Source: Bremia lactucae (Eukaryota > Oomycota > Peronosporomycetes > Peronosporales > Peronosporaceae). From it: DNA of 64,000 nucleotides. This document shows positions 23,248 through 33,209 of the stretch, piece by piece. A model generated the notes under the pieces. That model had not been told where the DNA came from, did not search any database, and worked only from the letters and a program-made list of their open reading frames with translations. Position 1 is the stretch's first letter; every line of letters starts with the position of its first letter. The stretch spans positions 5,296,803 through 5,360,802 of the forward strand of contig NC_090615.1 of NCBI RefSeq assembly GCF_004359215.1, in the 5' to 3' direction. The position numbers and the translations under genes are program-made.

Positions 23248-23366
23248 CGCTTCCTTCGTGAACACGTTTCAATGAAATTCAAGAAAATGCCAGGTCACAT
23301 ATTAGTTACGCATATTTTACTTAATTGACACATAAAAACGTGATAACAATTTATTCGTTACATGAA

Positions 23367-24429
23367 TTACAACTTGGAATTAAGAACCTGCACAAGTTGT
23401 GGCGAAACCTCGTCGTCTTCCGGGTCCGTGGCCTGGCTAAAGTCTGTAACTTTATGGAAATTTTCCTGGACAGCCTCCGGCGTAGTTTCCTTTTCCAGGT
23501 CTAGATAAACACCAGCACTGCGCACGTACTTCACCTGGGCGACGAAGCCGCCGCCGCTTTCAAAGATCTTGCCCGAGCATGGGACGGACTCGTGGCATAA
23601 ATAAACAACTGTGGGCGCTACATATTCAGGCTTCCACTTCGCAACAATGTCGGATGGCAAGATTGTTTCAGTCATCTTGGACCCAGCACCTGGGGCTACG
23701 ATGTTGACCTTAATGTTTAAGCGAGCGCCTTCAATTGCAAGCGACTTGCCAAAGCCAGTCATGGCTGCCTTCACAGAGCTATAGTTTGTCTGTCCATAGT
23801 GGCCATATAGACCGTTTACAGAAGTAATAAGGATCACACGGCCGTATTTCTGCTTGCGCATGTGCGGCCACGCAGCGCTTGTTACTGCAAAGGCTACACA
23901 TTTTTCGTAAAAGTTAAAAGAAACAACATACAGATAGATGTAGAGGACGTACTGCCTTGAAGATGGACGTCAAGCACCTGATTCCACTGGTCTTTTGTCA
24001 TATTGGCAAAAGTCGTATCACGCAAAATGCCGGCATTGTTCACTAGAATGTCCACGCGGCCAAAGCTTTCGATAGCAGTTGCGACCACCTTGTCGCCGTT
24101 TGTCACCGAGTTGTAATTAGCGATAGCTGCTTCGCCTACCATAGAATTTATGAATGTTTGACTTGTGGCCGTATCTTTATATAAGCGGTTGTGTTTCCAA
24201 ACCCTTGGCCTTGATTTCGCTGACCACCGAGTCTGCTGCCTCCCGATTGAAATCGTTTACCACACTAAAAAGCATAATAAGATTTTCATCAAGTATTAGA
24301 TAAGGGAACAGACATCCATACGTTAACGCACACTTTGGCTCCGCGCTCCGCAAAAAGTAGCGCGTAGCTGCGGCCGATGCCACTCCCAGATCCTGTGACA
24401 ATAGCGACCTGGCCGTCGAAGCGAAGCAT
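23367..24429 (-). CDS. peroxisomal 3-hydroxyacyl-CoA dehydrogenase (MFE-2-like SDR), 4 exons
   Basis: Short-chain dehydrogenase of the multifunctional enzyme 2 type, which oxidises (3R)-hydroxyacyl-CoA with NAD+ in peroxisomal beta-oxidation. Exons 24429-24332, 24264-24203, 24135-23953 and 23893-23367 give 289 residues. It has the Rossmann motif TGSGSGIG (12-19), NNAG (86-89), and catalytic Ser139, Tyr152 and Lys156 (YSSVK). The C-terminal tripeptide is SKL, a peroxisomal PTS1 signal. Animal and fungal MFE-2 normally continue into a hydratase domain; here the dehydrogenase stands alone. Exon 1 ends at a GTGCGT donor that restores the frame VVVND. A retrotransposon LTR begins only 9 bp upstream of the ATG, so the native promoter is displaced. 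Confidence 0.85.
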
Positions 24430-24438
24430 GGTCGGAGC

Positions 24439-25266
24439 TGTAACATGGTGTCATGTTACAAAAATATTTTATTTCTAATAAGAGAAAAAACAAATATCAT
24501 TTCCTATGAGAGGAAATACAATAAGAAGTACCACATTATTATTTTTATTAATTTTGACTAAATAGTTCCAATATTAGCACTTTTGGTAATATTGACGCAA
24601 TTAAACATTGGTTTTATTAATTGGTTTATTAGTTTATATCAACCCCGCTGTCGGCGGGCAGTTTTCAGACTGATTTATTTTTAATTGAATTAAATAATAA
24701 TACTTATTTTCTTACCTCTGTAGATATGTATTGCGAGCGTACCTTTCTAGATACCTCGCGTAACGGATAACGCTAGCCGTCATCCCTTCTAATGTGAATG
24801 CACCTATGTGCACCACATACACAAGGGTAGCTCACAAATGTGAACCACACCCGAGTGGTAGGTCTAATTACTGTATTTCGGTAATTGATCATCCCCTTAA
24901 GTACACCAAGTGTACTTAACGGGAACAGTGTAACATTAGGGCAACTTTAGCCCGTTACACCCGCCAATCTTTATAAGACACGATTGTGCGGTGCACAAGG
25001 TAGGCGCCATGCATAGTTTGTTATTAATATGATTAAGTCAATACTAGATAGAGGTACGTTACATAGGAACTTAATACATTAATACAGTTCTACTTTCTCT
25101 ATCTAAAAATCTTAGGACTAACTTTTGGTAGCTAAAACTACTTAGCTGCCTGCAATCTTCCTCTGCACGCCGTGTACGTGAAGTAACCGAGCCACCCCAC
25201 CTTAACTGTAATCAGTGTAGGTTGACTAGTACTGTTACCAGTACTAGCAAAGGGTGCCCCGTTACA
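24439..25266 (+). repeat. solo LTR, family A, carrying a nested LTR
   Basis: Starts TGTAACATGG, a decayed form of the family's TGTAACGGG hairpin, and ends GTGCCCCGTTACA. It is interrupted at 24649-24959 by a family C LTR; without that insert and one copy of its site duplication it is 512 bp, like the copy at 953-1463. No element body adjoins it. No clean target-site duplication is visible at its ends. Its left end lies 9 bp from the start codon of the dehydrogenase gene. Confidence 0.8.
24649..24959 (-). repeat. nested solo LTR, family C, with CCCGC duplication
   Basis: Begins TGTCGGCGGGCA and ends AGCCCGTTACA, i.e. a family C LTR in minus orientation with an internal deletion (311 bp instead of about 550). 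It is flanked by CCCGC at 24644-24648 and 24960-24964; removing it restores the family A sequence seen at 1263-1275 on the other strand. This proves family C moved after family A. Confidence 0.85.
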
Positions 25267-25439
25267 TATCCGAGCTGTTGCTTACAGCCAAAGCTGACCA
25301 AAGCTCCTTCAGGCGCCAAGTCGTTGGCCCCTACTTCGTCTTTCTTAACACGCCTCTTCAGGCATGTTCGTAAGTAGCGTAGAACGACTTATCCAACACC
25401 AGAGTAATGCAATTATTAACACTTCATCTCAGCTAAAAC

Positions 25440-25930
25440 TTACCGTCCAATTCGACATGCACTAAATACGTAATTCAGCGAGCTTGGTCGCATCGAGCGC
25501 CATGGTCAGCAAATCGGCTAGCATATGCTCCGACCGCACATACGGTGCAGCACAGTTCCACGACGGGTAAAACTACAAACAAATTTGATTTATTGTCAAT
25601 AAGTTTCCTCTTGAGCGACGAAGCTCTTTATTTAAGCTGCCGCATAGCAGTCTAATTGTCCACATGCATTAGCATGGGCAATTGTGGCACCATGCTAAAT
25701 TCACATAACGTTTCGCGCACGCCTTAAAGCTCTGGGACTACCTCCGATGCCGCCACAAATTCAAATTCCATCGTCGATAGAAATACGCCACCCTATTTCT
25801 TGGCACTCCATCTGACCGCCATACCGTCATACTTCCGGTCAGTGACTTCCGGTATTCTTGTCTGCGGCGAAATCGGCGTTGCTATAACTTTCGAGGACAA
25901 TCGACATATTTTTATTATCGTTTAGTCTCA
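25440..25930 (-). pseudogene. copia RNase H fragment
   Basis: Minus-strand relic of the copia RNase H end. Pieces near 25900-25690 resemble the family's NADFAADK and AKKQGG blocks in broken frames, and 25570-25460 encodes a clear C-terminal segment with ADLLTMALDATKLAEL. The 170 bp to its right-hand LTR neighbour (25267-25439) are unrecognised. Confidence 0.6.
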
Positions 25931-25949
25931 TACTTAGTTTTATCGATCT

Positions 25950-28437
25950 CATGCCCTTTGGGTAGTGCGCCACCCTCCTTGCAAGCATATCAACGGCTGA
26001 TGGATAAGGCTCTAAAATGTTTGATGGATCACCACCTTAAGAGCCGATCACAACTATACTTAAAAGGATTGTCGAAATTGTTTCAATTCTCAACAGATCG
26101 ATTGAGAACACGCAATCGGTTACTGCATTCCACAGCCATTGTTGGCGCAAGCCTCGAGTCGTCATCCCCACCCATATTAATTTGCGTTTAAGAATCATGT
26201 ATGAGTGCCACGATGCGCCAATAAGTAGTTATCGTGGACGTGGGAAGGCTTATTTTACGATAAGTCGCGATTTGTTCTGGCGTATGAATTTGCCATAAGT
26301 ATATACGTGCTTCCGAAATTTGTCAGCTTCAACCCGAGCTCCGTTACAACCTCTGCCTGTTCCGGCAGATTGTTGGTAGTCCTATCAATGGATTAGTCTT
26401 CGGATATCCCGAAGACGATCACAAAAATAGTGGTATTCTTATGTTTGCTAACCGTTTCAGCAAGATAGTACACCTTGCTGCGGTCCAGGAGTCGATCTCA
26501 GCCAAAGGCTGTGCGCATGTCTTTGTTGACACAATATTTCGACTCCGTGGGTTACCCCGTAGACTGGTTCTATATTAAAACACCCTGTTAATGGCGAGGT
26601 TTTGGCAATCTGTGTTCAAATCACTTGAAACACAGTTGAAAATGTCAACTTCTGACTATCCTGAAACTGAATGTCAGACAGAACGTGCAAATCATATCCT
26701 CGAAGAGATACTTCGTGGATACGTCCACTCTCTTACGAGTTGGACCGATTTCTTGCGGATGGCAGAATTTGCCATCAACGATTCAGATATGAATGGCTTA
26801 CGCCATCCACGTATAGAAACTCGCTCGAGCTAACAACAATCTAGTTCTTGCTTATCACGCATTGACTCTGCGGTCAATGCGAAGGATACCAATGATGGTT
26901 CAAATCAGCATTGAAGTTAACAAACTCAGAAATAGGAATAAGGCTACTGCTGACTTTGATAACGATGCTGAAATACTCAGCATCAAAAACAATAATATTA
27001 GCGAGAACAATACTGCTCCCACTATAGGAGGAGAATAACATCGCACCGGGCGCACTGACAACAAAAGTATAACCGAGTAAGTGTAACGGGGTGTATCGTT
27101 CCATGAACTGAACACCCAAAGGTTGTAAGTTATTATATTATCGAAAAGGTTGATAATATTTGAAGAATATTACTTCACATAGTAACATTCGAAAGCTTAT
27201 CCATTGAAAGATATAGACCTTTACCTCTACTTGCTCCACGGCCCATTCAGCACTGGACGCGCGCAAAGAGAGAGACAGATCGGACTAATTACTTGTTTGG
27301 TACTAGTTTATAATTAAGTCAGTGTTTAATAGATAGAAACAGAAGAACTAAATTATATTAAATATAGTTTACTTTTAATCCTCTATAAAGAAAGTTTAAA
27401 GAGAGTCTTTCTTTGTACGTACTGGTGTCGACGCGAAGTGACGTAAGGCACCACTCGCACTAAAGCAGTTCGAAGTGGACTTGTACTGAAGCAGTAGAAG
27501 TCGGCAGTGCCCCGTTATAGTAAGCAGGAGAATTTCTGCTGGCTATAGAAGCAGTGGTCCGTTTCGTACAGGATTTCATCGCTGATGCGGTGAACCGACA
27601 GAAACGGAACTCTGCAAAAATAGAAGAGCAAACGGTCTTTTATTTTAAAGCTAGTGATCTAGCCCATCTGTCTACGGTAAACCTACCTAAACATGTACTG
27701 ACGAATGTGGGCACTAAAAAAATACTGGCCAGGTATATCGGTCCGTTTCGTGTACTGCACCACCAAGGCAATGCGTACACGATCGAGCTGCATCGTAGGA
27801 TGCGTACGAGTTCTACATTTTATGTCGGATGTTTCCGCCCATGATATCAGTACGAAGCTTCTTCCGGTTCCGAATCAAGCCGGCGCGGCTTATGGTCGAG
27901 ACAAAGCATGATAGTCTTGGGACAGAGTCTAGTTCTCACGAATCAGACGTTGCACTACATCCTCCAAGAATAAAGACTTTTGACGAGCTGTCATAAGCTC
28001 GTTTTGAAGGGACTGCTGTGTCCATTCGTTCGCTAGTTGATTAACCGCAACACGTGCATAGTTTTGCAACTGTTCACGAGAATCACCGTCGACCGTCGTC
28101 GCTAGCTCGCGACGACGAGATCGTTCTTAATCAAAGTCCTCTTATAAATATCGGAGGACGTGATCCAAGTCACGGTGATGACTCGGGTACGGCAAATGAG
28201 TCGAATTCGATTTTCCCACCTGATTCTAGTCGTGACAAGCGTTGCCCAGTTGAAACCCCACCGTGGAGTGAAGGGGTTCGAACAAATTACCTTGTTCGTT
28301 GGCGAGGGTATCCACCCTCGCGTGATAGCTGGGAACCTCGTAATCAACTAACTATGGACGTTTCGCGTCTCATTCGACAGTACGACGAGGCCCATCGTCT
28401 TCCACAGAGGGTCCAACTATCATTAAGAAAATCTTGA
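25950..28437 (+). pseudogene. Ty3/gypsy integrase and chromodomain, copy 3
   Basis: Plus-strand 5'-truncated pol. Integrase zinc-finger and core relics lie at 25958-26840 (catalytic-Glu region DYPETECQTERAN at 26656-26694). A solo LTR with its duplication interrupts it at 27077-27524. The integrase C-terminal domain (27554-27844, RQKRN... to GNAYTIEL) then a linker and a chromodomain (28054-28437, YLVRWRGYPP and SWEP) follow. The antisense ORF lies opposite from 27890 on. The associated 3' LTR is the family A LTR at 29599. Confidence 0.8.
27082..27519 (+). repeat. solo LTR, family B, with GTAAG duplication
   Basis: 438 bp from TGTAACGGGG to TGCCCCGTTATA, flanked by exact GTAAG copies at 27077-27081 and 27520-27524. 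It splits an integrase relic, so it arrived later than the family A element it sits in. Confidence 0.9.
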
Positions 28438-29481
28438 TAATATTTTTACCGAGAACGAGCGCCCTCCACGCTCGTAAAATGATTGAAGGTTTTCAATCTG
28501 TTAGCGCATCTCACAAGAGATGAGCGTCCTTTAATGAGAGATCTTATAAGGAGTATGCCTCCTTAAAGGCATGATCAGCACCCTTCAAGCAGCAGCGACA
28601 TGGGTCCAACCACGAGAGGCAAGGTAACTCAGCCTCTCTGGACAAACGGTGCAGCTTGTAGCGTGCACCGAGTACGGCCCGTTTTTGAACCGGTCACGGA
28701 TACCATCCAGTTCGTCAAGCCAGGCCTCGCGTCCCAGGCTTTGCACATTCTGTACGGATTCTTCCAAGCTTATAACAAAGGAGTGACATCCTTTGCCCGC
28801 TTGCATGTTTACTATAGATGCCAGAAAAAGGTATTGATAAAGAATTTTGTTTCGTCCTCGCCAGCCTTGTATAGATGAGTTGAATAACGAAATTTTGTAG
28901 CGACCGCCGGTCATACCAGGCCAACGAGACAAGTTGCCCGGAGAGAGCTAACAGGTTTCTTTCGGGAGCGAACCGCAAAGCATTGCGGTATCTATCCCGT
29001 TGGTCCATGATATCGTTAACGCTAACGTTACGCTCGAAATGATCCTTAGAATCACTCCATCCCTGGTGACGCATACTAGCACCACCAGTTCTATGCTCAC
29101 CGAAGTGACCTTCACGATCACTTCGTTCCTGGTGATGCATTCTGACGTCGCCAGATATATCATCGTCCATGGAGCCATCACAAGATGACTCCGCATAAAG
29201 ACAGTTTGACGAATGGTCAATAACGTCGACATGACCTCTTTGGTTGTCACGTTTGAATTAGTAGGTCCAACGGACGCGGTTTCGGGTAACCCAGAGGCCT
29301 TAGTAGTTGCCACTGAGTCGAGCGATGACGCCGACTCGTCCAATAGGAGTAGGAGGTGACGACTCCTTACAGTAGTTGCATTAGCGTCTACTAAAATGCT
29401 TGCATCACTAGCAGCTACACTGAGCCGTGCAACTGCCAAATTTGCGGCTTCACAGGCTACGCTCAAGGATTTCGAAACCAT
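27890..29481 (-). pseudogene. antisense ORF of family A gypsy, copy 3
   Basis: Minus-strand frame convergent with the plus pol. It starts at an ATG (29481) 117 bp from the LTR at 29599 and stops at 27890-27892, with a few frameshifts. Segments in order: an Ala-rich start (EAANLAVARLSVAA), a Ser/Thr part with TTKEVMSTL, two related units around MHHQERSDREGHF and MRHQGWSDSKDHF (about 29140-29020), RFAPER, a NVQSLGREAW block (28760-28710), SCTVCPERLSYLASRGW (about 28650-28600), and a coiled coil with LQNELMTARQK near the end. The last third overlaps the pol chromodomain on the other strand. This is the copy that best shows the full layout. The function is unknown. Confidence 0.65.
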
Positions 29482-29598
29482 GCGCAATTAAAGTTGGAAT
29501 TAAAATAGAACCAACATGTGCTACTTTACCGAGAGATGCATAATAATACTCTTTGTCACTCTACATCAGTCAAAATATTGACTGTTGTTTAGGAAGGT

Positions 29599-29908
29599 TG
29601 TAACGGGGTATCCCGGTACATAAAAATTATTTTCTATAACAGGAATAATAAATATGGTTTCTTATAATAGGAAATAAATAAAGAAGTATAAAAGTATTAT
29701 ACTTACTAATTTTGACTTAATTGTTCCGATAACACCAAATTTGGTAATATTGACGCAATATGACATTAGTTCTATTCGACTTCTTAGCTACTTAAAATCT
29801 TCCTCTGCATGTCTTGTCCGTGATGTTATCGAAGCACCCCACCTTCACTGTAATCAGTGTAGGTTGACTGATACTGTTGTCAGTACTAGCAAAAGATGCC
29901 CTGTTTCT
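29599..29908 (+). repeat. LTR, family A (3' LTR, internally deleted)
   Basis: Starts TGTAACGGGGTATCCCGG after a purine tract (AGGAAGGT, 29591-29598) and ends in a decayed TGCCCTGTTTC. About 200 bp of the middle are missing compared with the other family A copies. It is the 3' LTR of the plus element that contains integrase copy 3. Confidence 0.75.
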
Positions 29909-29974
29909 TCACAAAATCAATAATCCGACATTGTGTTTGTTCTTCACGAGGCGAAACGATAGACCGGCTCCTCT

Positions 29975-32900
29975 GACTTCGTCAAATAATGTTTATGGCG
30001 AAAAATTTATTGTTGCAACATTGGGCTCATGCTCACTGTTTTTATTGCTACAGTGGGCTTACCTTCACTGTTGATTGCCCAGCCGGCTCAAAATCGGGCC
30101 GGCGCGAGAGCATCAGCGACGACAGAGTGTCGTTCTGATTTACGAAGAAGTTAAACTCCGCGAAGAAAGACTACCATCTCGCCATTATTTGCGAGAAGTG
30201 TGGACTGTTTATGGTCGTGCGGAAAGAGGCATCGTCCGTACAAACAATGAATGTTCGATCTCCCAAGAGATAGACCCTAAACTTAGCCAGAGCATATTTC
30301 ATGGCGACGAGTTTTTTGTCATGCACCATATTAACTTGTTTAACTAAATGAAGCTGACGCGATTGATAGCAAACGACGCGCTCTGCGCAGTCTGTGTCAT
30401 ATTGCATTAACGCACAGCCGATTGCAAAATTGCTGGCGTCACAGATGATCTGTCATGGTCCGCAATCGCCAGGATTGGCGATTGCATCAAGCTTTGCTGG
30501 ATACCCTCAAAGGAACGCTGCGTTCCATGACTTCTTCATAGTTTTCTTCACCAAAGAAGAAATACGTACTGTCATTTCGGCATCATTGCGGGGGTACTTG
30601 TGTAAGTACGCCGCTAAGCTGAGGAACTTCGAAGTCCCTTCACATCGAGTGGCACAGGCCAGTCGGTGATCGCCTCGATCTTTTTCGAATCAGGGCGTGC
30701 ACCGTGTTTACCTACGATGCACGCAAGATGTGGTATTTCGCTTGAAGCGAATATACACTTCTTGAGATTTGCTTACAACTTACGCTTATGCATAAGTGTA
30801 AGAACCTTCGGACGTGGGTACGATGTACTTCAACGTCCGACTTTCCGTTCATGGCTCTGATATGAACGAAGACGTCATTAAAATAACTCGATGCGAAATC
30901 GTGCACCGATCTCAATAGATTGATCACACATCTATTGAATGTTGCAGGGGTATTACTTAACCCTGTGGCATAACTAGACATTCACATGGCATTCCGCTTG
31001 AAGGCTTACGGCTTTGAACGGGATATCCTGTTCACGCATAAGAATCTATCCATCAGATCCATTGACGAAAATATGGTATTCTTTGACATACCACCATTAA
31101 ATCACGTCTTTTCGTGGTATCGCCGTTTAAGTCAGTGCCGTTGCAGCGTCTAATCTATTGAACGCATGCACAATCCGCCTCCCTCCTGTTGCTTTACGCA
31201 CACAGAAGGTCGAAGACCCATATAGGGAGGTTGACTCGCTCACATGGCTCGCCGCTAAGCGATCGGCAAAGAATTTATCGATCGGTAATACTTCTTCACG
31301 AGGTAATGGTCACTGCTTCATGAAAGTATTTGAAACTGGTATCAGGTCGATTTCGTGTCGAGTGCTTTTATCCTTAGGCAACTTGCACGGTACGGATTCA
31401 GTAAATACATCCTCAAATTCTTATACAAAGGATTCATACTAACGATTCCAAGGATTGGGACATAAAACGTTCAATCTGAGTATTTTACCGAAGACACTTT
31501 CGTCCATCGATAAGCTGCTGAGAACCCGTTCGTTCCCAGGAAATACTATTGCCGACCGAATATCGTCCACGAACTTGTCGTCTGTGACAAGTACGCAATT
31601 CTCTTGACTCAGCCTCTACGCAAATCATGCAAGAACCGTTTCGGCTCTAGCGTTTGTAATTAAGTTATCTCCGAAGTCAACTTCGGAGGCGCTATAAGAT
31701 CAAGTATATAAGCGCTTACACGTAATCCGTTGTTAGCTAAGACATTTAATGTCTCAGTATCCTAGTTGGAACTTATTTTCAAAGGTACCTGGGAACCATT
31801 GACCACAGTTTTTCTAAGACTTATCTCGCAGAATTTTCGGGACTTATTCTCTCAAGTTTTTTTAGGGATTAACCTCTCGAACTGCCTCTAGCTGTGGTTG
31901 CGCAATCACCGCAAGGTCCTCTACGATCGAATCTCCAGTCGAACTAGCATTTTTGCACTGTCTCTTATAGACAGGCGTTTCAAAATTTCCGGGAAGTTGC
32001 TTTCTAAACAAGTATCTTCTTTCGTACCACTCAACATATTCGAGTCGTCGATCTTCGACGCCGCCTGTGCTTGTGCACAGCCGTCGAAAACTATGACCAC
32101 GTCACAATGGCGGATCTTTGACGCTGCCTGTGCCTGTGCACAGCCGTCGGGATCAATTTCACAGTGTGATGGGCTGTCACGCTGAGGTCTTGTGCAGTCG
32201 TGCAAACGCCATATCACAAGTGAGGCCATCGCACTCACTCGTAGGAAATCCAAACGCTTGTGGACGCTCCAAGACGTTCATCAGATGACTAGTTGATGTG
32301 AGAGGCAGGCATCGTCACGGCTTGATGCTACCAGTGTATATATGACTCGTACTTTGTGAGCTATGGTAATCCAAGGATAACATCAGATTTGTCATCCAAT
32401 TCCAGTACGATGAAACCATCATCGTACTGTTTACCTTTCACGTGCATAAGAAACTAACTACACATCTCCTTACTGTTACTGATGCGCCTGTTGCTAGGCG
32501 CGCTATTATCCTCGTTAGAGGTGTATCGCGCTCAATAGCGCGCCTAGCAACAGGCGCATCTGTAACAGTACAGGCGCATCTGTAACAGTAATTTTCAAGG
32601 TGATGAGGTTAACCTCATCACCTGGGGCAGTTCCACACAATGTTGTTTATGAGGAGCAACTTTCGTCAAAAGACCTGCCAATTCTTATGACGTAGCTGGA
32701 TCACTAGGGCGCTCCACCTACTTCTGACCCCGTTCAATTTTGACATCCCCCTCGCCTTTCCAATTTCGTAACAGCGTCGGATGCGCGCCATCCGCTGTTC
32801 CTAGCGGGAGGTTGATCGTTTCGCTCCACTTGGCGTGGGGCAGGCGTAGTGGTCCGTTTTTTTGACAATGACTGCATTTTTGTAATCGTTTGTAAAACCA

Positions 32901-33010
32901 AAGAGCGAAGTTCTCGCTCTCTATATACGAGAGGCTCATAGGTTTTGGACAGGATATGTAATAAGCTCTTAAGCGAGTAACACGGCGTGGCAAATGCAAC
33001 CTTTGTTTTC
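29975..33010 (-). pseudogene. Ty3/gypsy gag-pol, copy 4 (gag end to RNase H)
   Basis: Minus-strand relic read right to left: gag tail with a ruined zinc knuckle (CSHCQK, 32999-32720), protease relics (32600-32300) including a DDGFIVLELDD stretch, linker (32250-31450), RT (about 31420-30700) with YFND at the active site (30885), and RNase H (30670-29975). It stops where integrase would begin and abuts the plus-strand LTR at 29599-29908, a recombination or deletion junction. It contains the fold-back at 32471-32590. Confidence 0.75.
32471..32590. repeat. fold-back inverted repeat plus 20-bp tandem copy
   Basis: The arm 32471-32507 pairs with 32534-32570 with one mismatch, around a 26-nt loop. 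The last 20 bases of the right arm (32551-32570) are then repeated exactly at 32571-32590. It lies in protease-coding debris. Confidence 0.85.
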
Positions 33011-33088
33011 AAGCGAACTCGTACTTGAAGAGATCACATGATGCTTACGAGCTCTTCAATTGGTCATAGTAAGAAAACTCCCTGTAAT

Positions 33089-33120
33089 AGCAACACACCC
33101 GTAGTTACGGGTGTGTTGCT
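33089..33120. repeat. near-perfect palindrome, 15-bp arms
   Basis: AGCAACACACCCGTA at 33089-33103 is matched by its reverse complement at 33106-33120 with a 2-nt centre. It lies between the end of gypsy copy 4 and the LINE fragment. It resembles a terminator but there is no transcript context for that. Confidence 0.7.
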
Positions 33121-33209
33121 TTACCGGTTACCTTATATAATTTAGGGGGTGCCGATTCCATAAGGGGGGGGAGAGCCACTACTATGTTATCTTCGAGCCA
33201 AGTATCAAG

